This document shows, piece by piece, positions 1 through 9,277 of a stretch of DNA of 64,000 bases. Numbering within the stretch: position 1 is the first letter of the stretch; every line of letters starts with the position of its first letter. This DNA is from JBDGYW01 sp964580055 (GTDB lineage: Bacteria > Gemmatimonadota > Gemmatimonadetes > Gemmatimonadales > GWC2-71-9): the NCBI GenBank assembly GCA_964580055.1, contig CAZOJI010000024.1, positions 1 through 64,000 on the forward strand, written 5' to 3'. Below the pieces are notes generated by a model. The model was not told where the DNA came from and did not search any database. It was given only the letters and a program-made list of their open reading frames with translations. The translations under genes and the position numbers were made by a program.

Positions 1-1
1 A

Positions 2-83
2 TGCGACCGGAGGGACTCGAACCCTCACGGGTTTCCCCACAGGATCCTAAATCCTGCGCGTCTGCCAATTCCGCCACGGTCGC
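2..83 (-). tRNA. tRNA-Leu (anticodon UAG)
   Basis: Read on the minus strand, an 82-nt class II tRNA folds cleanly. The 7-bp acceptor stem pairs GCGACCG with CGGTCGC and has discriminator A. The D-arm region reads GGCGGAATTGGCAGACGC, as is usual in leucine tRNAs. The anticodon stem CAGGA/TCCTG encloses the loop TTTAGGA, which gives anticodon UAG. A long variable arm follows, then the T-loop GGTTCGAGTCC. The 3' CCA is not encoded. It is the only RNA gene I found in the window. Confidence 0.95.
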
Positions 84-210
84 ATGGGGTCAAAATAACG
101 TGTAACTGCTTGCAGGGGCAGGGTTTCGAACACAAAGAGAAATTGCGCGAAGTTGACGAACTCCGGCCCGTGGATCCACATTCCACGACCATGTACAAAT
201 CTCATTGCTC

Positions 211-1476
211 ATGTCGCTGACGACAAGAATCCTCATTGCCCTTGTGGCCGGCCTGGTCATTGGGGTTTTCATCTCATGGAATCAGAACGCCACGCTGCTG
301 GCCGCGGTGTCTTGGATCGAGCCGATCGGCACGCTGTGGGTGAACGCTATTCGAATGACGGTGATCCCGTTGGTGGTGTCACTGCTCGTAACGGGGTTGG
401 CGTCGACCTCGGCGGGTCGAGCCGCCCGAATCGGCGGACGGACGCTCGCCGTGTTTGTGGTTCTGGTGGCATTCAGCGCGCTGATTGCGGCCGTTTTTGC
501 GCCGCTGCTCCTGTCCCTGGCATCCTTCGACGCCGACGCCTTCGCCGCGTTGCGCGAAACCACGTCCACCACACAGGTGGAGCTGCCTCCATTTCGCGAC
601 TGGATCGTAGAATTGATTCCCGCCAACCCCGTGAGTGCCGCTGCCGACGGAGCGATGCTGCCATTGGTCGTGTTCTCTGTCATCTTCGCTTTGGCAGTTA
701 CCCGGCTGGAGAAGAGCCACAAGGAGACTCTCGTAGATTTCTTCCAGGCACTCACGCGAGCAATGATCGTAATCATCGAGTGGATCCTGCTGGTTGCGCC
801 TGTCGGTGTGTTTTGCCTCGTGGTACCGCTGGCGGCTCAAACAGGGATGGGCCTCGTGGGGGCTATGGGGGCGTTTCTGCTAATTGCATGCGGCCTCGTG
901 TTGGTTGGGCTCGTGGCTCTATACCCGGTGGCAGCATTCATCGGGAGAATCCCGCTCGGCAAGTTCGCGCGAGCGATGGTGTCGCCGCAGACGATCGGGT
1001 TCAGCACGCGTTCATCCCTGGCCTCGTTGCCCGCTCAACTCGACGCTGCCAACGACGATCTCGGGTTGCCGGATAAGGTCTCGGCAATCGTCTTGCCCGT
1101 CGCTGTTGCACTGCTCAAATACGCCTCGCCGACGGCCCGGATCACGGGCACGATCTTCATCGCTCGACTCTACGGCATTGAACTCGGTGTGGTGGAGATT
1201 GGTGCCATTTCGGGTGCCGTCGCCGCACTCAGCTTCTACTCGCCGGGCCTCCCGAGCAGTGGGCTGCTCATCATGGCGCCCATCTACATTACCTTCGGCC
1301 TGCCGTTAGAAGGCATAGGGCTCTTGATAGCACTGGATGTGGTAGTCGACATGTTCATCACGGCGTCAAATGTCACGGCGAACGTGACGGTAGCCGTATT
1401 GATGGCTCGCTTTGGTGGGGCCGGGGCCACGGATCCCGGGCATTCAATGGTGACAGAAGCCTTCAGGATAAGATAG
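211..1476 (+). CDS. DAACS-family (dicarboxylate/amino acid:cation symporter-like) membrane transporter, divergent
   Basis: A hydrophobic protein of about 421 residues with the layout of the GltP/DctA (DAACS) family, which imports dicarboxylates or amino acids using Na+ or H+ gradients. Visible family marks are the early LWVNAIRMTVIPLVVSLL stretch (residues 42-59), a serine-rich re-entrant loop FSTRSSLASLP (264-274), and a C-terminal segment with D380 and N387 in the usual substrate region. It is unusual in lacking the NMDGT cation motif after LPV (295-297). The Arg that normally selects acidic side chains is Ile383, and the Asp of the NVTGD motif is Asn391. Substrate and ion coupling therefore cannot be assumed. 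I chose ATG 211; a TTG at 205 is possible, and no clear ribosome binding site decides between them. The stop lies 15 bp from a convergent gene. Confidence 0.85.
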   Translation: MSLTTRILIALVAGLVIGVFISWNQNATLLAAVSWIEPIGTLWVNAIRMTVIPLVVSLLVTGLASTSAGRAARIGGRTLAVFVVLVAFSALIAAVFAPLLLSLASFDADAFAALRETTSTTQVELPPFRDWIVELIPANPVSAAADGAMLPLVVFSVIFALAVTRLEKSHKETLVDFFQALTRAMIVIIEWILLVAPVGVFCLVVPLAAQTGMGLVGAMGAFLLIACGLVLVGLVALYPVAAFIGRIPLGKFARAMVSPQTIGFSTRSSLASLPAQLDAANDDLGLPDKVSAIVLPVAVALLKYASPTARITGTIFIARLYGIELGVVEIGAISGAVAALSFYSPGLPSSGLLIMAPIYITFGLPLEGIGLLIALDVVVDMFITASNVTANVTVAVLMARFGGAGATDPGHSMVTEAFRIR

Positions 1477-1491
1477 GGCGGTTCCCTTTGG

Positions 1492-1875
1492 TCACTGTTC
1501 CATACAAGCCGGGTCCCAGCGTCCGGTCGCCTGCTCGTTGAGCATGACACACCTCTCCACCGCCTCTTCGCACTCGATCCGGTGCTCTTCCGACACCACT
1601 CCACCGTCGAGGGTGACTACAGTCTGGAGGGTCGGCAGCAAAGCCTGGGCAAGATCCGCCTGAAGTGATTCATCACATCCACAACAGTATTGTTGCACCA
1701 GTAGCATGACTCGCTTGCGTGGGCTGCCCTCCATCTTCAGAAACGCCTCAGGTAATTGCCGGGCGAACTTCTTGTACGCGCCCTCTCGACGATCACCGCC
1801 GCGGCGGCGTTCCTTGGAGGACCAACGACGATTCTGGCGGCGCTCAATCGTGCTTCGATCGGTGATTTCGGTCAT
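1492..1875 (-). CDS. hypothetical protein with a strongly basic N-terminus
   Basis: I do not recognise this 127-residue protein. Its N-terminus is dense in arginine (a run around RRQNRRWSSKERRRGGDRRE, residues 12-31), after which it becomes acidic and mixed. Cysteines cluster as CCGC near residues 64-67, with further ones at about 103, 109 and 124, so metal or redox chemistry is possible but unproven. There is no signal peptide or membrane segment. The start is supported by a GAGGA ribosome binding site upstream on the minus strand. It converges on the DAACS transporter. RR-rich motifs of this kind occur ahead of PilZ-like domains, but I see no PilZ core. Confidence 0.6.
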   Translation of the reverse strand: MTEITDRSTIERRQNRRWSSKERRRGGDRREGAYKKFARQLPEAFLKMEGSPRKRVMLLVQQYCCGCDESLQADLAQALLPTLQTVVTLDGGVVSEEHRIECEEAVERCVMLNEQATGRWDPACMEQ

Positions 1876-2104
1876 CGGTTCCTCGAGTCCGTGCCTAATC
1901 GAGCTTACTCGTTTTCAGCGACGGCGCAAGGGATTGTCTCTATCGTTACCTCGGCGTTCTGGAGCGTTGACGTTAACGCTGGGCGTGGTGATGAAATCAT
2001 CGGTGTCAGCCGATGGACTACTACTCACGTTGCTGCCCTGCTGGTTGCCGTGATCCGTACATCCCTTTTCTTTTTGTACAGAAGCGACGGAGCAAAGGAC
2101 CGCT

Positions 2105-2599
2105 ATGTCAGATACAGAAATCGTTAGAGGTTACACTCCCGGCTGCATCGGCCGCGTAGCCGAACTCCACGGTGCATACTACGCCGAGCACTGGGGTTTC
2201 GGTCTCTTCTTCGAGGGGAAGGTGGCGACGGAGTTGTCCGAGTTTCTCGGTCGCTACGATGAGGGGCGTGACGGATTCTGGACCGTCCCCTTGGATGAGC
2301 GGGTCGAGGGCTCGATTACCATCGACGGCATTCACGCTTCCGAGGAGGGGGCACACCTGCGTTGGTTCATCATGTCGGACGCACTGAGAGGCAAGGGAGT
2401 CGGCGGTCGTTTGATCGACGTTGCAATCGACTTCTGCCGAAGTAGGGGATATGGGAAAGTGTATCTCTGGACCTTCGCGGGCCTCGGCGCGGCCCGCCAC
2501 CTGTACGAAAAAGCGGGCTTCGAACTCGTCGAGCAGTTCAAAGGTGATCAGTGGGGCACAGAGGTCGAGGAGCAGCGGTTCGAGTTGGTTCTCCGTTGA
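2105..2599 (+). CDS. GNAT family N-acetyltransferase
   Basis: A 164-residue protein with the GNAT fold, which transfers an acetyl group from acetyl-CoA to an amine. The acetyl-CoA pyrophosphate loop is clear as RGKGVG (95-100), preceded by the beta-4 strand LRWFIMSD and followed by a helix. A C-terminal motif-B segment ends in ARHLYEKAGFELVEQ. The sequence resembles the GNAT domain found fused to MarR regulators, but here it stands alone. ATG 2105 has the ribosome binding site AAAGGA a few bases upstream. The substrate cannot be read from the sequence. Confidence 0.88.
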   Translation: MSDTEIVRGYTPGCIGRVAELHGAYYAEHWGFGLFFEGKVATELSEFLGRYDEGRDGFWTVPLDERVEGSITIDGIHASEEGAHLRWFIMSDALRGKGVGGRLIDVAIDFCRSRGYGKVYLWTFAGLGAARHLYEKAGFELVEQFKGDQWGTEVEEQRFELVLR

Positions 2600-2828
2600 T
2601 CACCGCATCGTTTGCCGCTGCTCTTCCTTCTTCTAGTGACGGAGGCAGTCAGTTTCCAGAGACCGCACACTGTGAGACCAACACGCCTCGAGTGCGCGAA
2701 CTGCCAATCGATGTTCCGAGTTGACCTTTCGAGGTCGTGTCGACGATGATAGGCTTCTCGGTTGAACCTCGGGTCCGATAGCAGCATGTTGCGATGCCTT
2801 TACCATTCCAACGGGAGGTAAGAGACCG

Positions 2829-3149
2829 ATGCAGCAGCCACAAGCTCCAAAGACACACGCGCAGTTCGTGGAACGTTTCCCATCCCTGGCGAGGGCATGG
2901 GAAGAAACCGCCGAAGCTGGTCGCCAAGGTCCTCTCGATGAAACGACCCAGCGCCTCGTGAAACTCGCCGTCGCAATTGGCGCGATGCGGGAGGGTGCCG
3001 TCCACGCCAGTGTGCGGAAGGGTAGAGCGATGGGCATCGAGGTCGAGGCGCTGGAACAAGTCGTGGCATTGGCAGCCGGAACCATGGGGTTGCCGTCGAC
3101 CGTGGCCGCCTACACTTGGGTGAGGGACCTTGTGGACGGGGAGGGATGA
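2829..3149 (+). CDS. carboxymuconolactone decarboxylase-fold (AhpD-like) protein without the CxxC
   Basis: A 106-residue all-helical protein of the carboxymuconolactone decarboxylase family. The core reads LVKLAVAIGAMREGAVHASV, then a helix with GIEVEALEQVVALAAGTMG and a terminal TVAAYTWVRDLV. AhpD members use a CxxC pair for peroxidase-type redox chemistry; here those positions lie in EGAVH and there is no cysteine in the protein, so thiol catalysis is excluded. A strong GGGAGGTAAG ribosome binding site precedes ATG 2829 and supports this strand over a longer antisense frame. It converges with hyuB. The reaction is unknown. Confidence 0.85.
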   Translation: MQQPQAPKTHAQFVERFPSLARAWEETAEAGRQGPLDETTQRLVKLAVAIGAMREGAVHASVRKGRAMGIEVEALEQVVALAAGTMGLPSTVAAYTWVRDLVDGEG

Positions 3150-3210
3150 AGCGCTGGTTCCGCCCCGTTCGAGCCATGATCTTAATTCACGCCCGGCAGC
3201 AACAACGGGA

Positions 3211-4797
3211 TCACTTCGCGGCGCCGAACCCACCACCGCCGGGTGTTTGCACGCTGACCGTAGTGCCGGGATCTATGGATACACTTGCCTTTGAAGGCAA
3301 CTCATGCTCTTCCCCGTCCCGGTCGTACAGCACGTTCCTGCCCGCAGCGCCCGGTTCTCCTCCCTGCAGCCCGTACGGGCGCCGGATGCGCCGGTCGCTC
3401 AGAATCGTGACCTGTGCCTCGCAGAGCACCTCTATATCCCTGCATACGCCATCGCCCCCGCGAAACCGGCCTGCGCCACCCGAGCCACGTCGAATGGCAT
3501 AACGCCGCACCCTGAAAGGGTAGGTGTGTTCCAGGGCCTCGATAGGAGTGTTGAGGCTGTTGGTCATGTGGGTGTGGGTTGCGTCGAGGCCGCGCGAGGT
3601 TGGCCGCGCACCCATGCCGCCGCAAATCGTCTCGTAGTAGGCGAAGTCCAGACCCGTCCGCGGGTCGGTGCCGCCCAACGTTAGGTTGTTCATGGTGCCG
3701 CTGCTGGCTGCGGGGATCTTCTCCGGAATCGCCTGCGCAAGAGCACCGAGCACTACGTCGACGATGCGTTGCGAAGTCTCGACGTTGCCGCCAGCCACCG
3801 GCGCTGGAGGGCGGGCGTTCACCAGTGTTCCCAACGGTGCAATCACTTCGAGAGGCCTCAGCGTGCCATGGTTCGAGGGAATCGCAAACGGCACGATCAC
3901 GCGGAAACAGTACATGACTGCCGACAGGGTGATAGCATATATCGCGTTCACACTGCCCTTGGCCTGCTCCGAAGTGCCCGTGAAATCGACTCGAGCGTTG
4001 TCACCATCGACTGTTAGCGTGACGGCAATGGGCAACGGTCCGCTTCCCATCCCGTCATCGTCCATGTAGTCCGCGAAGTGGTAGCTGCCATCGGGAATCG
4101 CCTTGATGGCCTCGCGCGTCATTCGTTCGGTGTAGTCCTGCAGATGGTGCATGTACGCAGTAGCCATCTGCTCGCCGTATTTCTCGGCCATCCCCAAAAG
4201 ACGGCGCTCCCCGGTGCGGTTGGAGGCAATTTGCGCCGTCAGATCGCCCTCACGCTCCACAGGTGTGCGCACGTTGAGCAGGATCAGATCCATCACGTCG
4301 CGGACCACTTCGCCGCGCCTCACCAACTTCACCGGAGGGATGCGAATGCCTTCCTGGAACACCGATACTGCGAGGGGCATGGAACCGGGAGTCATGCCAC
4401 CCACATCCGCGTGATGAGCACGGTTCGCAACGTAGAAAGCCGGCGATTCGCGGCCTTCCAGGAATATCGGCTGCACCAGAGTGATGTCCGGAAGGTGTGT
4501 ACCGCCCCGGAATGGATCGTTGAGAACCACCATATCACCCGGCTCCATCGACGCATGCTCGACCGCCGCGTCCACGGAAAGGGGCATTGAACCCAGGTGT
4601 ACGGGCATGTGCTCACCCTGCGCAACCAGATGTCCATCGCCGTCAAACACGGCGCAGGAATAGTCGCGGCGCTCCTTTATGTTGGGCGAGAATGACGTGC
4701 GACACAGAGTCACACCCATCTCCTCGGCGGCCGAATAGAACAGATTGCGAAAAACCTCGAGGGTCACAGGGTCCCAAATGGACGAAACGGTTGTCAT
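3211..4797 (-). CDS. hyuB: hydantoinase B / 5-oxoprolinase subunit family protein
   Basis: A 528-residue HyuB-family subunit. With HyuA it hydrolyses cyclic amides such as hydantoins or 5-oxoproline, usually with ATP. Family marks include the N-terminal DPVTLEVFRNLFYSAAEEMG, the stretch GDMVVLNDPFRGGTHLPDIT, AHHADVGGMTPGSMP, and a C-terminal RRGSGGAGRFRGGDG followed by a glycine-rich end. The length is normal for the family. The gene lies 189 bp downstream of hyuA on the same strand, so the pair is probably one operon, although the gap holds a short repeat. The protein has no signal peptide and should be cytoplasmic. The exact substrate is not determinable. Confidence 0.92.
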   Translation of the reverse strand: MTTVSSIWDPVTLEVFRNLFYSAAEEMGVTLCRTSFSPNIKERRDYSCAVFDGDGHLVAQGEHMPVHLGSMPLSVDAAVEHASMEPGDMVVLNDPFRGGTHLPDITLVQPIFLEGRESPAFYVANRAHHADVGGMTPGSMPLAVSVFQEGIRIPPVKLVRRGEVVRDVMDLILLNVRTPVEREGDLTAQIASNRTGERRLLGMAEKYGEQMATAYMHHLQDYTERMTREAIKAIPDGSYHFADYMDDDGMGSGPLPIAVTLTVDGDNARVDFTGTSEQAKGSVNAIYAITLSAVMYCFRVIVPFAIPSNHGTLRPLEVIAPLGTLVNARPPAPVAGGNVETSQRIVDVVLGALAQAIPEKIPAASSGTMNNLTLGGTDPRTGLDFAYYETICGGMGARPTSRGLDATHTHMTNSLNTPIEALEHTYPFRVRRYAIRRGSGGAGRFRGGDGVCRDIEVLCEAQVTILSDRRIRRPYGLQGGEPGAAGRNVLYDRDGEEHELPSKASVSIDPGTTVSVQTPGGGGFGAAK

Positions 4798-4830
4798 TGG
4801 GGTGTTACTCTATACGTGTTTGTGTTGATG

Positions 4831-4858
4831 TAGTCGGCAATGAGTAGTTGGCAATGAA
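4831..4858. repeat. 14-bp tandem repeat (2 copies) between hyuA and hyuB
   Basis: TAGTCGGCAATGAG is followed directly by TAGTTGGCAATGAA (12 of 14 bases match). The period is twice 7 bp, in line with the heptad arrays elsewhere in the window. A GC-rich stretch able to fold lies just after it (about 4865-4890). Confidence 0.6.
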
Positions 4859-4986
4859 CAGACTCCGTGCCGGGCCGGCAGCAGGGACGGCATGAGCGGC
4901 GCAGATAGAATGGACCATTGGGCCGCGACTGGATGTGCTGTGCCCAGCATGCTGGCGGCCAGGTAGCGCGTTGGCTGAGCGATCGC

Positions 4987-6972
4987 TCACATCCGCTCCA
5001 ACAACAGGTTCTGCCACTCGTCCATTCTGCACCGAAAGTCCGGCGGCACCACTGTTGTGGTACTGTACTCAACCACGAGCGCGGGCCCGGCCAGGGAATT
5101 GCCGGGCTCGAGCAATGATCGGTCTATCAGTGTAGCGGTTGAACGCTCGCCGTCGAACACCATTTCGCATTCGCCGATCTCAGCCGCGGAGGCGTCCTCG
5201 CCGCCCAACGGATGACGCGCGAGATGGGGCTTGTCGGTCCGGCCTATGGCCTTGAGTCGAACATTGACCAGCTCCGTTGTACGTGCCAGGTCGGAGTATC
5301 CGTAACGATGATTGTGGCGATCGTGAAAGTCGGCTTCGAAATGCTCGGACAAGGGGACGTTGAGCTCGTATCCCTGCCCCACATAACGCATGTCCAGCGA
5401 TCGCTCGAGATCCAGTTGCTCGGCGGTGAATCCCTCCTTCGCGTACTCGCCGCGTGCACGTTCTTCCAATTCGGTGAAAACGCGTTCCAGTTCCGATTTG
5501 TCCAGGCTGGCTGAGGAAACCAGAAGCGTCTGGGAATAGTCGCGTACGAAGTCGGCGAGCAGCATGCCCAAGGCTGATAGGATACCCGCGGCCTGCGGAA
5601 CCAGTACCCTCGGAATGTTGAGGCTGCGTGCGAGGTCCGCCGCGTGCATGGCCCCGGCTCCGCCGAAACAGACCAACGTGAAGTCGCGTGGATCGTGACC
5701 TCGTTCCAGCGATATGACCCGGATTGCACGCTCCATGGTAGCGTTGGCGACCCGCAGAATGCCCTCGGCGGTCTCAGTCGGAGAAAGGGACATGCGCTTC
5801 GCAAAGTCTTCCATACCGGCATGTACCGGTTCCAAAGGCAGGCGCTGCTGCCCGCCCAAAAAGTGATCGGGCGAGAGCCGGCCCAGATATAGATTGGCGT
5901 CGGTCACGGTGAGCTCCGTGCCGCCGCGGCCGTAGCAGATCGGACCCGGCACAGCTCCCGCGCTGCGCGGACCCACGCGCAAGGATCCCCCGGGATCGCG
6001 ATAGGCAATCGACCCGCCGCCGGCGCCGACAGTGTGGACATCGATCACGGGAACGCGTATGGGTGCCTCACCGATTATCGCCTCGTTAGTGCGGCTCAGA
6101 CCTCCGGGACAGAGTGAGACATCAGTGCTGGTGCCACCCATATCGAACGTAATCACGTGGTCGAAGCCGGCGCGGCGTGCGATCTCGAAACCGCCCACCG
6201 CACCTCCCGCGGGACCGGACAAAACGGTCTGAACGGCATAGCGCTGTGCCGCCTCCAGTGATACCAGGCCGCCGTTGGATTGCATTATGCGCACGGTGTC
6301 GGCGTCGAGTTCTTCTGATAGCAGCGACAGGTAACGCGAGACGACCGGTCCGACATACGCATTCACCACGGTAGTGCTGCAACGCTCGTACTCACGGAAC
6401 TCGGGCAACACCGAGTGCGACGCGGTTAAGAAAGCGTTGATCCTTTCGTCGACTGCCTCTACTATCTGCTTCTCATGCTCAGAGTTGGCGTAGGCGTGCA
6501 GTAGACAGACCGCGACCGATTCGACGTCGAGTTCGGTCAACCGCTCAACCACGGTCTTCAGTTCTGCTTCTGTGAGCGGCTCAATTACTTCACCGTCCGG
6601 GCCAACCCGCTCTCGAACGCCCACATGCAACTCAGGGAGTGCCAGCGGCCCAGCCTTCTCGACGTTCAGGTCATATATCTTGGTTCTCGTTTGGCGACCG
6701 ATATCGAGCACGTCTTCGAAGCCGGCCGTTGTCACGAGCGCGGTGCGGGCACCTCGCCGCTCCAGGAGCGCATTGGTTGCAACGGTGGAACCGTGCACGA
6801 TGGTGGCGGCGCCTTCGTGCAGTTCCCTGAGCCCCGCCAACACCGCCTTGGCCGCATTCTCCGGCGTGGAGGGCTCCTTGTGCACCGAGATCCGGCCTTC
6901 GTCCATCAGAACGAAATCGGTGAATGTCCCGCCGGTGTCTACTCCGATTACGGTTCCGGTTGTATCGCTCAT
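4987..6972 (-). CDS. hyuA: hydantoinase A / 5-oxoprolinase subunit family protein
   Basis: A 661-residue HyuA subunit, the ATP-binding partner of HyuB. The N-terminal HyuA domain contains VIGVDTGGTFTDF (8-20) and VHGSTVATNALLERRG (59-74). The second actin-like domain carries SNGGLVSLEAA (232-242), LSGPAGGAVGG (251-261) and FDMGGTSTDVS (276-286). A third domain with FGGAGAMHAADLA and the usual C-terminal region completes a full-length protein. ATG 6972 follows GGGAAG on the minus strand. It is the first gene of the hyuA-hyuB unit and sits among genes for peptide and amino-acid breakdown, which fits use of 5-oxoproline or related lactams. This functional link is an inference. Confidence 0.93.
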   Translation of the reverse strand: MSDTTGTVIGVDTGGTFTDFVLMDEGRISVHKEPSTPENAAKAVLAGLRELHEGAATIVHGSTVATNALLERRGARTALVTTAGFEDVLDIGRQTRTKIYDLNVEKAGPLALPELHVGVRERVGPDGEVIEPLTEAELKTVVERLTELDVESVAVCLLHAYANSEHEKQIVEAVDERINAFLTASHSVLPEFREYERCSTTVVNAYVGPVVSRYLSLLSEELDADTVRIMQSNGGLVSLEAAQRYAVQTVLSGPAGGAVGGFEIARRAGFDHVITFDMGGTSTDVSLCPGGLSRTNEAIIGEAPIRVPVIDVHTVGAGGGSIAYRDPGGSLRVGPRSAGAVPGPICYGRGGTELTVTDANLYLGRLSPDHFLGGQQRLPLEPVHAGMEDFAKRMSLSPTETAEGILRVANATMERAIRVISLERGHDPRDFTLVCFGGAGAMHAADLARSLNIPRVLVPQAAGILSALGMLLADFVRDYSQTLLVSSASLDKSELERVFTELEERARGEYAKEGFTAEQLDLERSLDMRYVGQGYELNVPLSEHFEADFHDRHNHRYGYSDLARTTELVNVRLKAIGRTDKPHLARHPLGGEDASAAEIGECEMVFDGERSTATLIDRSLLEPGNSLAGPALVVEYSTTTVVPPDFRCRMDEWQNLLLERM

Positions 6973-7306
6973 TGTCTTCCCGACCGCCGGGCTGCGGATT
7001 AGTTAACGGGTTGGGTATGCTACATGACAATTGTAACACCGAAGCCAACGAATACGGACCGTGCACCGCAATCTCGCACCCGTCACGGCGTTGCCTTGAT
7101 CCGCACCGGTGAGACCGCGGCCCGGTTGGAGAAGGCATACAGAACCTTCCCGATCTGAGTGTCCTGGACAGGTGCGCCTCGGGCCACCTCGGTATCCCTC
7201 GAACGCTGGTCAGCGACTTGACCATAGCGCTATAGTTGTTCGAGCAAATAATATGAGGCGGCAGTACCGCACCTTCTCAACGGCACCGAAGACAAGGAAC
7301 CATACG
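6973..7306. other. divergent intergenic region, hyuA / S10 peptidase
   Basis: This 334-bp region separates the divergent hyuA and S10 peptidase genes, so it must hold both promoters. I see no convincing -35/-10 pair, no RNA gene and no supported ORF. An upstream in-frame extension of the peptidase (from 7109) lacks a ribosome binding site and would bury the signal peptide. Confidence 0.4.
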
Positions 7307-8824
7307 ATGTCATTCAGGGGATTCCTCACGCTTGCAATGAGTCTCGCCCTCACGTTCTCAGCCAACGCCCAGCAGGCCGGCACCGCGCACGAGTCGGCGT
7401 CGAGCACAACGGTCCCGGAGCCCCAGAGCTTCATAACCCAGCACGAGGCAGAGTTCAACGGAGAGCAGATCAGTTACACCGCCACGGCTAGCGAGATGTT
7501 TCTCACGAATGACTCCGGCCAGACCACAGCCGCCATCTGGTCGACGGCCTACACGAAGAACGACGCGGAACCGAACCGGCCAGTGGTGTTCGTGTTCAAC
7601 GGCGGCCCGGGCTCCGCTTCCGTCTGGTTGCACATGGGACTCTTCGGGCCTCGGCGCATGGTGATCACGGATGAAGCCGACGAAGATGACGGGGCCGCCC
7701 CTTACCCGATCATCGACAACCCACACAGCCTTCTGGACGTCACCGACATCGTGATGGTAGACCCGGTTGGCACCGGTTACAGCCGCGCTATCGGCAAGGG
7801 CAAGGGTACGGATTTCTGGGGCCTCTCCGCCGACGCTGAATCTATCGTGCAGTTCGTACGCCTGTGGATAACCAGGCACAAGCGCTGGAACTCGCCTCGA
7901 TATCTGGCGGGCGAGAGCTTCGGAACCACGCGAGCGGCAGCGGTGGCGGATGCACTGGCCGGCAACGGGCAGGAAGTCGCTTTGAACGGGCTCGTGCTGA
8001 TATCGCAGGCGCTCGATTACACCGGTTCGACGCCCACGCACGACAACCTGATAGCGTACGTCACATACCTGCCGACGATTGCAGCTACCGCATGGTATCA
8101 CGACAAAGCGGGCATTGGAAAGAGCCTCGAGGAGTTCGTGCAGGAATCGCGTGAATTTGCATTCGACGAATATGCTCCGGCACTGTTCAAGGGCAACACG
8201 CTGAGCGATGCCGAACGCGATCGCATCGCCGAGCGATTGGAGTACTTCATGGGTCTGGACAAGACGTACATCCTGCGTGCGGATCTGAGGGTGCTGGCTG
8301 GCCGTTTCTTGAAAGAGTTGTTACGTGACGAGGGACTGTCAATCGGCAGATTGGACGGACGGTTTTCCCGTGACGACATCGACGACACGGCCGACAGTCC
8401 AGAGAGTGACGGTGCCATGGAGGCGATCTCCGCGGCATACACGGCCGGTCTCAACCACTACTTCGCTTCGGAGCTGAACGTCGTGATGGACAGGCCATAC
8501 CGTACATCGAACCGCAATATCGGACGGAACTGGATATGGCGGCCGGCGGCCGCCAGCCGGTCGTGGGAGCCGAGGTACGTGAACGTAGCCCGCGGTCTCG
8601 CTGAGGCGATGCGACGTAACTCAGAGCTCCGCGTGCTGGTCGCCAACGGTTACTATGACTTCGCTACGCCGTTCTTCGATGCTGAATACACGTTTGCTCG
8701 GCACGGCATCGTGAAGGAACGTGTGATCATGACTTACTACGAAGCCGGGCACATGATGTATATCCGAGAGCCGGATCTGATCCAGCTGTCGGCGGATATC
8801 CGGGAGTTCATTTCGCGGCAGTAG
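7307..8824 (+). CDS. secreted serine carboxypeptidase, peptidase family S10
   Basis: A 505-residue S10 carboxypeptidase, which removes C-terminal residues from peptides outside the cytoplasm. The ATG at 7307 follows AAGGAA and starts a clear signal peptide (hydrophobic core LTLAMSLALTFS, cleavage near ANA-QQ). The family hallmark FNGGPGSASVW lies at about 97-107. The nucleophile is Ser204 in AGESFGTTR. The catalytic Asp is expected in VANGYYDFATPFF and the His in YEAGHMMY near the C-terminus. All three catalytic regions are therefore present. The neighbours (hyuAB, tldD/pmbA, D-aminoacylase) also act on peptides or amino acids. Confidence 0.93.
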   Translation: MSFRGFLTLAMSLALTFSANAQQAGTAHESASSTTVPEPQSFITQHEAEFNGEQISYTATASEMFLTNDSGQTTAAIWSTAYTKNDAEPNRPVVFVFNGGPGSASVWLHMGLFGPRRMVITDEADEDDGAAPYPIIDNPHSLLDVTDIVMVDPVGTGYSRAIGKGKGTDFWGLSADAESIVQFVRLWITRHKRWNSPRYLAGESFGTTRAAAVADALAGNGQEVALNGLVLISQALDYTGSTPTHDNLIAYVTYLPTIAATAWYHDKAGIGKSLEEFVQESREFAFDEYAPALFKGNTLSDAERDRIAERLEYFMGLDKTYILRADLRVLAGRFLKELLRDEGLSIGRLDGRFSRDDIDDTADSPESDGAMEAISAAYTAGLNHYFASELNVVMDRPYRTSNRNIGRNWIWRPAAASRSWEPRYVNVARGLAEAMRRNSELRVLVANGYYDFATPFFDAEYTFARHGIVKERVIMTYYEAGHMMYIREPDLIQLSADIREFISRQ

Positions 8825-8882
8825 GGCTGCGGTATATTCCTGTGATGATCCGTGACGCCGATGGGCTCGCCGAGTTCGAGCG

Positions 8883-9164
8883 CTGCCTTTCGCGAGCGCA
8901 GAGGATCTGGTGATTCACGAGCTATTCGCGGGGCGGCCTGGGGATATTGAGGATGCTATCGGAGTGGTGCGGATGAAGGGCTCAGGTATGGACTGGGACT
9001 ATGTGGACCAATGGGTCAGGCAGTTCGCAGAGATCCCGGGCAGAGAGGATTTGCCGGCGAGACTGGAGGTTCTGCACAGGAGATGGTGTAGGTGCTCCGC
9101 TGCAAGCGTCACGACTCCATTTGCCCTCGGCGACGACGGAGTTAACGTAGCGGAGAAACTCTGA
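8883..9164 (+). pseudogene. C-terminal remnant of a nucleotidyltransferase-type (antitoxin-like) protein
   Basis: One frame reads LPFASAEDLVIHELFAGRPGDIEDA and continues through MDWDYVDQWVRQFAEI to ARLEVLHRR. This is the characteristic C-terminal part of stand-alone nucleotidyltransferases, with the pattern ASAEDL-AGRPxDxEDV. The N-terminal catalytic domain with its GSxxR and DxD region is missing: the frame has a stop at 8853, and the space back to the S10 stop (8824) is too short for it. A possible ATG at 8845 lies in another frame and runs only to the TGA at 8911-8913. I therefore read it as a decayed gene fragment. No partner toxin or second component is visible. Confidence 0.6.
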
Positions 9165-9277
9165 CCCGTGAATGTGGCCCTCAACGAATCCGATGCAGTA
9201 TTCGTAAGTTCTACCAGACAGCTGCCCCCTTCCAGATATGGCGGCTGAGCACCAGATCGAACGGAAAGGCACTCACC

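Noticed and set aside
2649..3236. A 195-codon minus-strand frame opposite the carboxymuconolactone-decarboxylase-fold gene
   Set aside because: The plus-strand gene has a strong ribosome binding site and a recognised fold.
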